Assembly (NCBI GenBank): GCA_965209045.1
Contig: CBDBPW010000001.1
Span: forward strand, 62,001 to 126,000
Length of the DNA stretch: 64,000 nt
Source of the DNA: JAJEFO01 sp965209045
GTDB taxonomy: Bacteria > Pseudomonadota > Alphaproteobacteria > Rhodobacterales > Rhodobacteraceae
Direction: 5' to 3'
The position numbers and the translations under genes are program-made. Every line of letters starts with the position of its first letter. The first letter of the stretch is position 1. Positions 1 to 8,453 of this stretch are shown here, in pieces. A model generated the notes under the pieces. That model was given only the letters and a program-made list of their open reading frames with translations, did no database searches and was not told the DNA's origin.

Positions 1-1081
1 CCTCGTCGGTGCTGGCAAAGACGGAGCCCGAATTCGTCCCGAAATATATCCCGGCCGGATCGCCCGCGTCCCCCGACATCGCCTGCCGCAGCACCGTGAA
101 AAAGCACCCGGCCTGCGGCAGCCCTGCCCGCTTCGCCTCCCAGCTCTCGCCGCCGTCGGTCGACTTCCAGACCGCGGCCGCCGCGTCCGGCGGGTAGCGC
201 CCGATCCCGTCGCCATTAAGCGGCAACGTCCAGATCGTTGCCCCGTCGCGCGGATGAACCTGCACCGGGAACCCGAACGTCGAAGGCAGGCCCTCGGTGA
301 TGTCGTCCCAGCTCCGACCGCCGTCCCGGCTCCTGTACACGCCATGATGGTTCTGCTGGTAGAGCAGGTCGCCCGTCCCGTCCGCGCGCACCATGTTGTG
401 AACGCAGTGACCGGTCTGGCCGTCGCGCGGCGCCGCCGGATGGTCGTGATGTCCGCAGGCCTCCGCGTTCGACAGCCGGTTGCGGCGGTCCCAGGTCGCG
501 CCACCGTCCTCGGTCGCGAAGACTCCGGCCGCCGAGATCCCGAGCCAGAACTTCTCGGGATTGCCGGGATCGGCAACGATCGTGTGCAGCACAAGGCCGG
601 CCGCCCCGGGCTGCCACTCTGCCGCCGAGGGATGGTCGGAGAGCGAGCTGACCTTCTCCCAGGTCTCGCCGCCGTCTTCGCTGGCAAGAAGCATCGCGGG
701 CTTCGAGCCGGCATAGAGCCGGTCACCGACCCGGCCAAGCGACCAGAGCGCGGTGATCTCTCCCGTGAACGGTGCCGGCGGCGAAGGTTTCCAGTCGAAC
801 AGCTTTGCCACCTCCTCGTTCTCGGCAAAGAACGCCTCGCTCTGCCCGTGCGCGAGTTTCGACAGGGTCCAGGACGTGCCGCGATCTTCCGACCGCCAGA
901 CGCCGGCGCCCTCCCAGTCGCTGCCGCCACCGGCCCAGATCACGCCCGTCCCCGGATCCCCGATCGCGTGGTTGATTGGCCAGAGATTGCAGTGCGGGCC
1001 GTTCACCGACCATTCCGAGCGGTCCTCGGAATTGACCAGGAACAGGCCCTTCGTGGTGCCAACCAGCAACGAAACCGTCAT
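1..1081 (-). CDS. Asp-box (BNR/WD40-like) beta-propeller protein, C-terminus beyond the window
   Basis: The first 360 residues are visible, beginning MTVSLLVGTTKGLF; the gene runs off the left edge. Five Asp-box turns of the S/T-x-D-x-G-x-T/S-W type can be read (SEDRGTSW, SEDGGETW, TEDGGATW, SRDGGRSW, STDGGESW), which indicates a sialidase/VPS10-like beta-propeller. Such proteins are often annotated as exo-alpha-sialidase or photosystem II assembly factor-like, but I see no catalytic signature, so a hydrolase function is not supported. There is no signal peptide, so it is probably cytoplasmic. It starts 50 bp after the sdhB stop on the same strand and could be read through from the sdh operon. 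Confidence 0.8.
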   Translation of the reverse strand, partial: MTVSLLVGTTKGLFLVNSEDRSEWSVNGPHCNLWPINHAIGDPGTGVIWAGGGSDWEGAGVWRSEDRGTSWTLSKLAHGQSEAFFAENEEVAKLFDWKPSPPAPFTGEITALWSLGRVGDRLYAGSKPAMLLASEDGGETWEKVSSLSDHPSAAEWQPGAAGLVLHTIVADPGNPEKFWLGISAAGVFATEDGGATWDRRNRLSNAEACGHHDHPAAPRDGQTGHCVHNMVRADGTGDLLYQQNHHGVYRSRDGGRSWDDITEGLPSTFGFPVQVHPRDGATIWTLPLNGDGIGRYPPDAAAAVWKSTDGGESWEAKRAGLPQAGCFFTVLRQAMSGDAGDPAGIYFGTNSGSVFASTDE

Positions 1082-1131
1082 ATTGCGCCTCCCGTTTCGC
1101 GGACCCTGCCCCAGGGAGCGGGCGGTCGCAA

Positions 1132-1911
1132 CTACACGATGCGTTCGATCATCATCTTCTTGATCTCGGCGATCGCCTTCGCCGGGTTGAGGTTCTTCGG
1201 GCAGGTCTTGGCGCAGTTCATGATCGTGTGGCAACGGTAGAGCCTGAACGGATCCTCGAGGTCGTCCAGCCGCTCGCCGGTCGCTTCGTCGCGGCTGTCG
1301 ACAATCCAGCGATAGGCATGAAGGAGCGCCGCCGGGCCGAGGTAGCGGTCGCCGTTCCACCAGTAGCTCGGACAGGACGTGGAGCAGGACGCGCACATCA
1401 CGCATTCGTAAAGGCCGTCGAGCTTGCGGCGATCCTCGATCGACTGCTTCCATTCCTTCCCGGGCTGGTTCGTCGAGGTCTCGAGCCACGGCATGATCGA
1501 CGCGTGCTGGGCGTAGAAGTGGCTCAGGTCGGGAACGAGATCCTTTACGACCGGCATGTGCGGCAGCGGATAGATCTTGATGTCGCCCTTGATCTCGCCA
1601 TGGCCGTAGGTGCAGGCGAGCGTGTTGATCCCGTCGACGTTCATGGCGCAGGATCCGCAGACACCCTCACGGCACGACCGCCGGAAGGTCAGCGTCGGGT
1701 CGATCTCGCTCTTGATCTTGATGAGGACGTCAAGGACCATCGGCCCGCAGCTGTCCATGCCCACGTGATAGGTGTCCACGCGCGGGTTCTCGCCGTCATC
1801 CGGGTTCCAGCGGTAGATTCGCACCTTGCGGGCGTTTTTGGCCCCTTCCGGCTTCGGCCAGGTCTTGCCGGCACGAATCCTGGAGTTCCTGGGCAGAGTC
1901 AGTTGAACCAT
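1132..1911 (-). CDS. sdhB: succinate dehydrogenase iron-sulfur subunit
   Basis: This 259-residue subunit of complex II passes electrons from SdhA-FAD to quinone in the inner membrane (TCA cycle). The 2Fe-2S ligands are C80, C85, C88 and C100 (SCREGVCGSC...C). The C-terminal ferredoxin part has C170, C173, C176 and C180 (CVMCASCSTSC) and C227, C233 and C237 (CHTIMNCAKTC), giving the usual 4Fe-4S and 3Fe-4S clusters. Length and motif spacing are normal for alphaproteobacteria. It is the last sdh gene, 129 bp after a small exported protein, in the order sdhC-sdhD-sdhA-orf-sdhB. Confidence 0.97.
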   Translation of the reverse strand: MVQLTLPRNSRIRAGKTWPKPEGAKNARKVRIYRWNPDDGENPRVDTYHVGMDSCGPMVLDVLIKIKSEIDPTLTFRRSCREGVCGSCAMNVDGINTLACTYGHGEIKGDIKIYPLPHMPVVKDLVPDLSHFYAQHASIMPWLETSTNQPGKEWKQSIEDRRKLDGLYECVMCASCSTSCPSYWWNGDRYLGPAALLHAYRWIVDSRDEATGERLDDLEDPFRLYRCHTIMNCAKTCPKNLNPAKAIAEIKKMMIERIV

Positions 1912-2040
1912 GTGACGAAACCTTCCATGCAGTTCACCCGGACGCGCGGAGCGCGCGCCCTTGCCAGCGCCAGCGACGCGTCTCTCGCAGCACCCTGAGC
2001 CCGTTCCGTGAAGATCGAATGACGCATCGTCTTCACCAAC

Positions 2041-2334
2041 TCATTCCCGGAGGTCCAGGGGCCGTATCGGCGCCAGGCCGGTCTTCCGCTGAACGCAGCT
2101 TTCATACACCTCGTGGGGATCAAGGCCCCTGACGTAGTCGCTCCCGATCGTGATCGACAGATTCGTGAGGGTCTCGCCACGGTCGTTGAACCCGACCCCG
2201 ACCGATCCGGTGGGACCGTCGGCCGCTTGCGCGCGCTCCTCGCACTGGCGCGCCGCCAGCTCTGGCGAGACCGGTCCGCAGGCCGCCGGAAGCGCCGCCA
2301 CGACGGCAATCCCGAAGGCACGCAGGCGCGTCAT
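2041..2334 (-). CDS. small exported (lipoprotein-like) protein in the sdh operon
   Basis: This 97-residue protein begins MTRLRAFGIAVVAALPAACG, a positively charged and hydrophobic leader ending in a lipobox-like LPAAC (C19). Proline at -3 is atypical, so lipidation is uncertain. The mature part is about 78 residues with two further cysteines (QCEER and ESCVQR) and no family I can name. The ATG was chosen because the leader begins there; an upstream extension would run into sdhA. It lies between sdhA (59 bp) and sdhB (129 bp) on the same strand, so it is probably co-transcribed. Its position suggests a periplasmic accessory to complex II, but that is inference only. Confidence 0.7.
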   Translation of the reverse strand: MTRLRAFGIAVVAALPAACGPVSPELAARQCEERAQAADGPTGSVGVGFNDRGETLTNLSITIGSDYVRGLDPHEVYESCVQRKTGLAPIRPLDLRE

Positions 2335-2393
2335 CGTCCGGCCCGAATGCCGCGCGAAGCGAGGATCGCCCGGCCAGGAGATGCCGCAAGCCG

Positions 2394-4196
2394 TCAATAG
2401 ACCCGCGCCTTCGGTGCAATCTTCTTGAGCTCGATCCCTCCGTCGGACTCCTCCGTCAGCGGATCCAGCCGAACGGGACAGTAGTCCAGCCTCACCCCGT
2501 CGTCGACCCAGGCCAGCGAGTGCTTGCGCCACTCGTCGTCATCACGTTCCGGGTAGTCCTCGTGCGCGTGCGCGCCGCGGCTTTCCTTCCGCGCTTCGGC
2601 ACTGACGATCGTGGCGAGCGCGTTCGCCATCAGGTTGTCTAGCTCCAGGGTCTCCATCAGGTCCGAGTTCCAGACGAGTGACCGGTCGGTGACCTGGATG
2701 TCGTCCATCCTGGACGCGACCCGGTTCATGTTCTCCACACCCTCGGAAAGGATCGTGCTGGTGCGGAACACCGCCGCGTCGGACTGCATCGTCCGTTGCA
2801 TCTCGAGCCGGAGCTCCGCCGTCGGAACGGCGCCGTCGGCATGCCGGAATCGGTCGAACCGGTCGAGGGCGGCGTCGACCGACGCCATGTTCAGTGCAGG
2901 ATTGCCGCCCGAGCGGTCCACGGTCTCGCCGGCGCGGATCGCGGCGGCACGCCCGAAGACCACGAGATCGATGAGCGAGTTCGAGCCGAGCCGGTTCGCC
3001 CCGTGGACGCTTGCGCAGCCCGCCTCGCCGACGGCCATGATGCCCGGCGCGATGCGGTCCGGGTCGTCCGATGACGGGTTCAGCACCTCCCCCCAGTAGT
3101 TCGTCGGCACGCCGCCCATGTTGTAGTGCACAGTCGGCAGGACCGGAATCGGCTCGCGCGTCAGGTCCACGCCCGCGAAGATGCGCGCCGACTCCGAAAT
3201 GCCGGGCAGCCGCTCCGCAAGCGTCTCTGGCGGCAGGTGGTTCAGGTGCAGGTGGATGTGGTCCTTTTCCGCGCCGACGCCGCGGCCCTCTCGGATCTCC
3301 ATGGTCATGCACCGGCTCACGACGTCCCGGCTGGCAAGGTCCTTGTAGGTGGGCGCGTAGCGCTCCATGAACCGCTCGCCCTCGGCATTGGTCAGATAGC
3401 CGCCCTCGCCACGGGCGCCTTCGGTTATGAGGCAGCCCGAGCCGTAGATCCCGGTCGGGTGGAACTGCACGAACTCCATGTCCTGCAGCGGCAGCCCGGC
3501 CCGTGCCGCCATTCCGCCGCCGTCGCCGGTGCAGGTGTGGGCCGAGGTTGCCGAGAAGTACGCACGCCCATAGCCACCGGTCGCAAGCACCGTCATCTTC
3601 GCGTTGAAGACGTGGATCGACCCGTCCTCCAGGCTCCAGGCAAGGATGCCCTGGCAGGTACCGTCCTCCGCCATGATCAGGTCGATCGCGAAATACTCGA
3701 TGTAGAACTCCGCGTCGTGCTTCAGCGACTGGCCGTAAAGCGTGTGCAGTATCGCGTGCCCGGTCCTGTCTGCGGCGGCACAGGTGCGCTGCACGGGCGG
3801 GCCTTCCCCGAACTCCGTCGTGTGACCGCCAAACGGCCGCTGGTAGATCCGGCCGGATTCGGTCCGCGAGAACGGAACGCCGTAGTGTTCAAGCTCGTAG
3901 ACTGCGGCGGGCGCCTCGCGGGCCAGGTACTCCATCGCGTCGGTGTCGCCGAGCCAGTCGGACCCCTTCACCGTGTCGTACATGTGCCATTGCCAGTGGT
4001 CAGGCCCCATGTTGCCGAGCGAGGCCGCGATGCCGCCCTGCGCCGCCACCGTGTGCGAGCGGGTCGGAAAGACCTTCGTGATGCAGGCCGTCCTCAGCCC
4101 CTGCTCCGCCATGCCCAGCGTCGCGCGAAGGCCCGATCCCCCGGCCCCCACCACTATGCAGTCGAACTTGTGCGTCTCGTAGTCGTATGCGGCCAT
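2394..4196 (-). CDS. sdhA: succinate dehydrogenase flavoprotein subunit
   Basis: This 600-residue catalytic subunit oxidises succinate to fumarate. The N-terminal Rossmann FAD motif VVGAGGSGLRATLG lies near residues 15-28. H48 in RSHTVAAQGGIAASLGN is the expected covalent FAD attachment site. The active-site segment HPTGIYGSGCLITEGARGEGG and the C-terminal HARG-type helix region are present. Length matches the family (about 600 in Rhodobacteraceae). It ends 59 bp before the small exported-protein gene and follows sdhD by 9 bp, so the operon is tightly packed. Confidence 0.98.
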   Translation of the reverse strand: MAAYDYETHKFDCIVVGAGGSGLRATLGMAEQGLRTACITKVFPTRSHTVAAQGGIAASLGNMGPDHWQWHMYDTVKGSDWLGDTDAMEYLAREAPAAVYELEHYGVPFSRTESGRIYQRPFGGHTTEFGEGPPVQRTCAAADRTGHAILHTLYGQSLKHDAEFYIEYFAIDLIMAEDGTCQGILAWSLEDGSIHVFNAKMTVLATGGYGRAYFSATSAHTCTGDGGGMAARAGLPLQDMEFVQFHPTGIYGSGCLITEGARGEGGYLTNAEGERFMERYAPTYKDLASRDVVSRCMTMEIREGRGVGAEKDHIHLHLNHLPPETLAERLPGISESARIFAGVDLTREPIPVLPTVHYNMGGVPTNYWGEVLNPSSDDPDRIAPGIMAVGEAGCASVHGANRLGSNSLIDLVVFGRAAAIRAGETVDRSGGNPALNMASVDAALDRFDRFRHADGAVPTAELRLEMQRTMQSDAAVFRTSTILSEGVENMNRVASRMDDIQVTDRSLVWNSDLMETLELDNLMANALATIVSAEARKESRGAHAHEDYPERDDDEWRKHSLAWVDDGVRLDYCPVRLDPLTEESDGGIELKKIAPKARVY

Positions 4197-4205
4197 CGGT
4201 ATTCC

Positions 4206-4577
4206 CTATAGCGCGATGCGGGCGACGGCAAAAAGGCCGGCAGCCACCGCGCCGTAGCAGAGGCACGTCGACAGGATGATCGTGTACTCGCGGAGAACCC
4301 CGTGAACGTAGTCCTCGATCACCATCTGGATGCCGTTCTTGAAATGCACCAGGCCAACGACGATCGTCAGCGCGGCCACGATCGCCGGAAACGGCCGCGC
4401 GAAGTAGCTCACGACGTCGGCATGAGCCTGGCCAAGCATGGGTCCGAACGTGAAGACGAAAGCGGGAACGAGAAACACCAGGGCGACGCTGGACTTCGTC
4501 ATGCCCCAGTGCCTGCGCGTGCCCTCGCGGGCCGAGCCATGGCCCTCTGCGCGCTTGCGATCGGTCATGTAGCTCAT
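4206..4577 (-). CDS. sdhD: succinate dehydrogenase membrane anchor subunit
   Basis: This 123-residue hydrophobic anchor has about three membrane helices (roughly residues 30-47, 60-78 and 98-120). The segment HFKNGIQMVIEDYVHG carries the histidines expected near haem b and the quinone site. It follows sdhC by 10 bp and precedes sdhA by 9 bp. The polar start MSYMTDRKRAEGHGS leaves some doubt: a start at M4 or M26 is possible. Confidence 0.93.
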   Translation of the reverse strand: MSYMTDRKRAEGHGSAREGTRRHWGMTKSSVALVFLVPAFVFTFGPMLGQAHADVVSYFARPFPAIVAALTIVVGLVHFKNGIQMVIEDYVHGVLREYTIILSTCLCYGAVAAGLFAVARIAL

Positions 4578-4587
4578 CCGCGCCTCC

Positions 4588-4971
4588 CTACACGACCATG
4601 ACGGTCGCGACGGTCAGGACGACGGAAAGGGCGATGATCGCGATGCCCGTCCTCTCCGCGATCGCAACTTCAAGGCCGCGGCCCGTGTCCCAGTAGAGAT
4701 GCCGCAACCCTGCCAGCGCGTGATACCAGAGCGCCCAGGCCGAAAGCGTCATGATCAGGTCGCCGAGCCAGGAGGTCATGAACCCGTCCGCGAGCGCGAA
4801 CTGCTGCGCCGAGACCGCCGCCGCAAGGAACCACCAGACAACGAGGAGCGCCGCCAGGATGAGCGAGCTGCCACTGATGCGCGTCAGGATCGACGTCATC
4901 GAGGTGACCTGCGGGCGGTATACCGTCAGGTGCGGCGACAGGGGCCTGCTGCCCCGGTTCACGTCGGCCAT
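4588..4971 (-). CDS. sdhC: succinate dehydrogenase cytochrome b556 subunit
   Basis: This 127-residue anchor starts MADVNRGSRPLSPHLTVYRP, which fixes the start because SPHL.VYRP is the family's N-terminal signature; upstream codons in frame look non-coding. Three membrane helices follow. The segment YHALAGLRHLYWD contains the haem-ligand histidine. In the usual S-I-x-H-R-x-T-G motif the histidine is replaced by threonine (SILTRISG). It is the first gene of the operon, with a 272-bp upstream region that must hold the promoter. Confidence 0.93.
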   Translation of the reverse strand: MADVNRGSRPLSPHLTVYRPQVTSMTSILTRISGSSLILAALLVVWWFLAAAVSAQQFALADGFMTSWLGDLIMTLSAWALWYHALAGLRHLYWDTGRGLEVAIAERTGIAIIALSVVLTVATVMVV

Positions 4972-5243
4972 GCCGTGGCTCCCGTTTCTTGGGCGTCCCG
5001 ACCTCCATAGCAGAACCGGCGGGCTTGTCACGGCCCCGCGACGCTGCAACGCAGGTGCCGCGAGGCCCTTCGACCGGAATCGGCGCCCGCAGGACCCGCC
5101 AGACGCGCACCGACGGGTTGCGCCGGAATCCGCGCCCGCCTTATCCGCCCTGGCCTGCGCCGCCGGACTCGACATCCGGAAGCCATGGCCAAAGGGATCA
5201 GGGGCGGCTTGACGTCACGGGCCGGCGCGGTGGCCGCGCCGTG

Positions 5244-6284
5244 TCACATGGGAATCAGCGCCCAGCAGTCCAGGTCAAGCAGGACGCCTTCCACGTGTTT
5301 CCCGTCCTCGCCCTTGAGCGCGAAAGGGGCCGCCTCGGGCTTGTGCGCAACGAGCCGGAGGCGCAGGGCACCGACGCCGCGCGTGCCGGTTTCGGCCTTC
5401 TCCAGCACTTCGGACCAGCAGCAGACCGTGTCGCCCGCGAAGCAGGGCGCGACATGGCTGCCAGCGTTCAGGCCGACGATCATCTGGGCGTTCGCGAGAC
5501 CGTTGAAGGACAGCGCGCGCGCCATGGAGATCACGTGGCCGCCGTAGATGAGCCGCCGCCCGTCCTCGCGAGAAGTGGCGTCGAAATGCACGCGGGCCGT
5601 GTTCTGCCAGAGCCGGGTGGCCAGCATGTGCTCGGCCTCCTCGATGGTCACTCGGTCGACATGGTCGATGGTCTCGCCTACCTCGTAGTCGCTCCAGCGA
5701 TGCGGCTCTCCCGCAAGCCCGTAGTCGTAACCGCCAAACGAAAGCCCCTCGGGAACCACGAGATCCTGCGGACGGACGCTGTCGGACAGCCTGGGCACCA
5801 CGGGCTTCGGCGCCGGCGAGCCCGGGTCGCGCTTGCGCACCATGACCCAGCGGACGTAGCTGAGCACGGCATCGCCCCGCTCGTTCCAGCCGACCGTGCG
5901 AATCCAGACGACGCCCGTCCTGCCGCTCGAGTTCTCCTTTGCGCCGATGACCTCGGACGTGGCCGCGAGCGTCTCGCCCGGACGGACCGGCACAAGCCAG
6001 CGACCCTCCGCGTAGCCGAGATTCGCCACCGCGTTGAGCGAGATGTCCGGCACCGTGCTGCCGAAGACCGCGTGGAACACGAGCAGGTTGTCCAGGGGGC
6101 CGTCCAGTCCGCAGGAGCGCGCGAACGCTACGGACGAATTGAACGCGTGCCGGGACGGGTAGAGCGCATGGTAGAGCGCCCTTTCGCCGTCGCCCAGCGT
6201 GCGGGGAACCGCGTGACCGATCGTCTCCCCGACCCGGAAATCCTCGAAGAATCTTCCCCGGCTCGCCTTCACGTCACTCTCCAT
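5244..6284 (-). CDS. mch: mesaconyl-CoA hydratase (MaoC family)
   Basis: This 346-residue protein resembles Rhodobacter mesaconyl-CoA hydratase, a double hot-dog MaoC-type enzyme that interconverts mesaconyl-CoA and beta-methylmalyl-CoA in the ethylmalonyl-CoA pathway. The N-terminal half (FEDFRVGETIGHAVPRTLG) and the C-terminal half (DYEVGETIDHVDRVTIEEAE) each carry the hot-dog signature, consistent with an internal duplication. It lies downstream of the malyl-CoA lyase-family gene, the same pairing as in R. sphaeroides, and upstream of the sdh operon on the same strand. A related MaoC hydratase is the alternative, but context and length favour Mch. Confidence 0.85.
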   Translation of the reverse strand: MESDVKASRGRFFEDFRVGETIGHAVPRTLGDGERALYHALYPSRHAFNSSVAFARSCGLDGPLDNLLVFHAVFGSTVPDISLNAVANLGYAEGRWLVPVRPGETLAATSEVIGAKENSSGRTGVVWIRTVGWNERGDAVLSYVRWVMVRKRDPGSPAPKPVVPRLSDSVRPQDLVVPEGLSFGGYDYGLAGEPHRWSDYEVGETIDHVDRVTIEEAEHMLATRLWQNTARVHFDATSREDGRRLIYGGHVISMARALSFNGLANAQMIVGLNAGSHVAPCFAGDTVCCWSEVLEKAETGTRGVGALRLRLVAHKPEAAPFALKGEDGKHVEGVLLDLDCWALIPM

Positions 6285-6354
6285 GGCCGGGCTGCAGCTC
6301 CGCGTCCCGCTTCTTCAGGTCCGGCCGCTTCCGCATGTTTGCCTCCCGGGTCAT
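6274..6354 (-). CDS. tiny ORF bridging mcl2 and mch (26 aa, or 20 aa from an internal start)
   Basis: An ATG at 6354 overlaps the mcl2 stop by four bases (ATGA) and encodes 26 residues ending KKRDAELQPGHGE. The stop lies 11 bases inside mch. A second ATG at 6336 (MRKRPDLKKRDAELQPGHGE) is preceded by a good Shine-Dalgarno sequence, GGGAGG, with 6-bp spacing. The peptide is very basic and matches no family I know. It may be a real small protein, or a coupling ORF that carries ribosomes from mcl2 into mch. Confidence 0.4.
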   Translation of the reverse strand: MTREANMRKRPDLKKRDAELQPGHGE

Positions 6355-7208
6355 GCCCCTGCCCGTGCGCGGATTGCGTCCGCCTTGGCAAGGACGGCAC
6401 GGGCCGTCTCGACATGAAGGTTCTCGACGATTCGCCCGTCGACCACGGCCACTGCCTCGCCACGCGCGATGGCGTCCTCGTATGCCTCGATCTGCCGCCT
6501 CGCAAGTTCGGTTTCCGCGTCGCTTGGTGCGAAGACCGCGTTGGCGACGCCGACCTGCGAGGGATGAATCAGGGTCTTTCCGTCCATGCCGAGCGCCCGT
6601 CCCTGTTCGCATTCGGTCCGGAACCCTTCTTCGTCCCGGAAGGCGTTGTACACGCCGTCGACGCAGGCAATGCCGGCCGTCCGTGCCGCGAGAAGCACGG
6701 TCTGAAGCGCCGCCATCATCGCCATCCGGTCGCCTCCGGTGGCGCAACCGATCTCCTTGGCGAGGTCGTTGGTGCCCAGCACGAAGCCTTCAACCGAAGG
6801 CAGCGCGGCAATTGCGGGCGCGTTCAGGACGCCACGCGGGGTTTCCATCATGCACCAGACGGGCGTTTCGGGCACAAGGGCGGCAATCCGCTCCACCTGT
6901 TCGGGATCCTCCGCCTTGGGCAGGAGCGTGGCGTCGCACTTCATTCGGGCGACGGCGCGTGCGTCGGCATCTCCCCATTCCGTGTCCGTCCCGTTGATGC
7001 GGACGATCCGCTGCCTGTGCCCGTATTCCCCGGCATCGAGCGCGCGTGCCAGGGTCTCGCGGGCCGAGGGCTTCTCCGCAGGCGCTACCGCGTCCTCGAG
7101 ATCGAAAATGACCGAATCGACATCGAGCGTCGCGACCTTTTCGAGGGCGCGGGCATTCGAGGCGGGGACGTAGAGCACGGAGCGGCAAAGCCTTTGCGGA
7201 GCGGCCAT
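6351..7208 (-). CDS. mcl2: HpcH/HpaI (CitE-like) family protein, probable (3S)-malyl-CoA thioesterase
   Basis: This 285-residue CitE-fold TIM-barrel protein starts MAAPQRLCRSVLYVPASN after the SD GGAAGG. Visible motifs are DSVIFDLEDAVAPAEK, RINGTDTEWGDADA, LPKAEDPEQV, MMETPRGV and the glycine-rich GFVLGTNDL, which line the Mg2+/CoA site. R. sphaeroides has two paralogues: Mcl1 (lyase, about 318 aa) and Mcl2 ((3S)-malyl-CoA thioesterase, about 287 aa, close to mch, mdh and sdh). Length and neighbourhood match Mcl2. A lyase activity (malyl- or citramalyl-CoA) cannot be excluded from sequence. It heads the mcl2-mch unit and is divergent from mdh. Confidence 0.78.
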   Translation of the reverse strand: MAAPQRLCRSVLYVPASNARALEKVATLDVDSVIFDLEDAVAPAEKPSARETLARALDAGEYGHRQRIVRINGTDTEWGDADARAVARMKCDATLLPKAEDPEQVERIAALVPETPVWCMMETPRGVLNAPAIAALPSVEGFVLGTNDLAKEIGCATGGDRMAMMAALQTVLLAARTAGIACVDGVYNAFRDEEGFRTECEQGRALGMDGKTLIHPSQVGVANAVFAPSDAETELARRQIEAYEDAIARGEAVAVVDGRIVENLHVETARAVLAKADAIRARAGA

Positions 7209-7452
7209 TGAACCTTCCTTGATCGAGAGGGCCGGGAGTGCGCGCAACCTGCACGTCCTGCCCGGCGCCCGCAACCCGGACACCTGCGGCAGAAAGGCTC
7301 ACCTTGCGGCCAAGCGGCCTGTTTCGTTGACGAATCCTGCCGTGCGCGACCGTCACGTGTCCGCCCCGGCCGCATGCATGACTTGAATCGGGTGCGGAGA
7401 CTCACTAGCAGACTCTCCAGCCAGACCGACTTCACATGGACAGGAGACCCTC

Positions 7453-8415
7453 ATGGCCAGACCAAGGATCGCGCTCATCGGTGCAGGCCAGATCGGCGGA
7501 ACGCTCGCGCACCTCGCCGCAATCAAGGAAATGGGTGACATCGTCCTCTTCGACATCGTCGAGGGCACGCCACAGGGAAAGGCGCTCGACATCGCCGAGG
7601 CCGGGCCGGTCGCGGGCTTCGACGCCAGCCTCAAGGGCACCAACGACTACGCCGACATCGCGGGAGCCGATGTCTGCATCGTCACGGCAGGCGTCCCCCG
7701 CAAGCCGGGAATGAGCCGCGACGACCTTCTCGGCATCAACCTGAAGGTCATGAAGGCCGTCGGCGACGGCATCAAGGCGCATGCGCCCGAGGCGTTCGTG
7801 ATCTGCATCACCAACCCGCTCGATGCCATGGTCTGGGCGCTCCGGGAGTATTCCGGCCTGCCCCACGCCAAGGTCTGCGGCATGGCCGGCGTTCTCGACA
7901 GCGCCCGGTTCCGCCACTTCCTCAGCCTGGAGTTCGACGTCTCGATGAGGGATGTCACCGCGTTCGTGCTAGGGGGCCACGGGGACACGATGGTGCCCCT
8001 TGTCCGGTATTCCACGGTCGGCGGCATCCCGCTGCCCGATCTTGTCGAAATGGGCTGGACTACCCAGCAACGGCTTGACGCCATCGTGCAGCGCACGCGT
8101 GACGGGGGCGCCGAAATCGTCGGCCTTCTTGGCACCGGCTCCGCCTTCTACGCGCCGGCCACGAGCGCCATCGAGATGGCGGCCGCCTATCTAGGCGACC
8201 AGAAGCGCCTGCTGCCCTGCGCCGCGCATGTCGACGGCGCCTTCGGCTTGAAGGACATGTATGTCGGCGTCCCGACCGTCATCGGCGCGGGCGGCATCGA
8301 GCGCATCGTCGAGATCGACCTTTCCAAGGACGAAAGGGCCATGTTCGACAAGTCCGTCGAAGCCGTCAACGGCCTCGTCGAGGCCTGCAAGGGGATTGAC
8401 GGCGGACTCGGATAG
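7453..8415 (+). CDS. mdh: malate dehydrogenase
   Basis: This 320-residue NAD-dependent, LDH-like malate dehydrogenase oxidises malate to oxaloacetate in the TCA cycle. The N-terminal dinucleotide-binding loop is ALIGAGQIGGTLA, followed by the substrate loop VTAGVPRKPGMSRDDLL and the catalytic His in LGGHGDTMVPL. Length is typical of the alphaproteobacterial type. The start is preceded by AGGAGAC. In Rhodobacteraceae mdh normally leads directly into sucCDAB-lpd; here a 5.8-kb accessory segment separates them. Confidence 0.97.
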   Translation: MARPRIALIGAGQIGGTLAHLAAIKEMGDIVLFDIVEGTPQGKALDIAEAGPVAGFDASLKGTNDYADIAGADVCIVTAGVPRKPGMSRDDLLGINLKVMKAVGDGIKAHAPEAFVICITNPLDAMVWALREYSGLPHAKVCGMAGVLDSARFRHFLSLEFDVSMRDVTAFVLGGHGDTMVPLVRYSTVGGIPLPDLVEMGWTTQQRLDAIVQRTRDGGAEIVGLLGTGSAFYAPATSAIEMAAAYLGDQKRLLPCAAHVDGAFGLKDMYVGVPTVIGAGGIERIVEIDLSKDERAMFDKSVEAVNGLVEACKGIDGGLG

Positions 8416-8436
8416 GGCCGTTTCCGGACGGCGCTT

Positions 8437-8453
8437 CCAGGCCCACAGCCTGG
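8437..8453 (+). terminator. possible stem-loop after mdh
   Basis: A perfect 6-bp stem CCAGGC/GCCTGG with a 5-nt loop sits 22 bp after the mdh stop. There is no U tract, so it is weak as an intrinsic terminator. It could instead protect the mRNA end. Confidence 0.25.

Noticed and set aside
4989..7211. A 740-codon plus-strand frame
   Set aside because: It is opposite mch and mcl2, which have clear family motifs and an SD-supported start; the frame reads as Arg/His-rich shadow.
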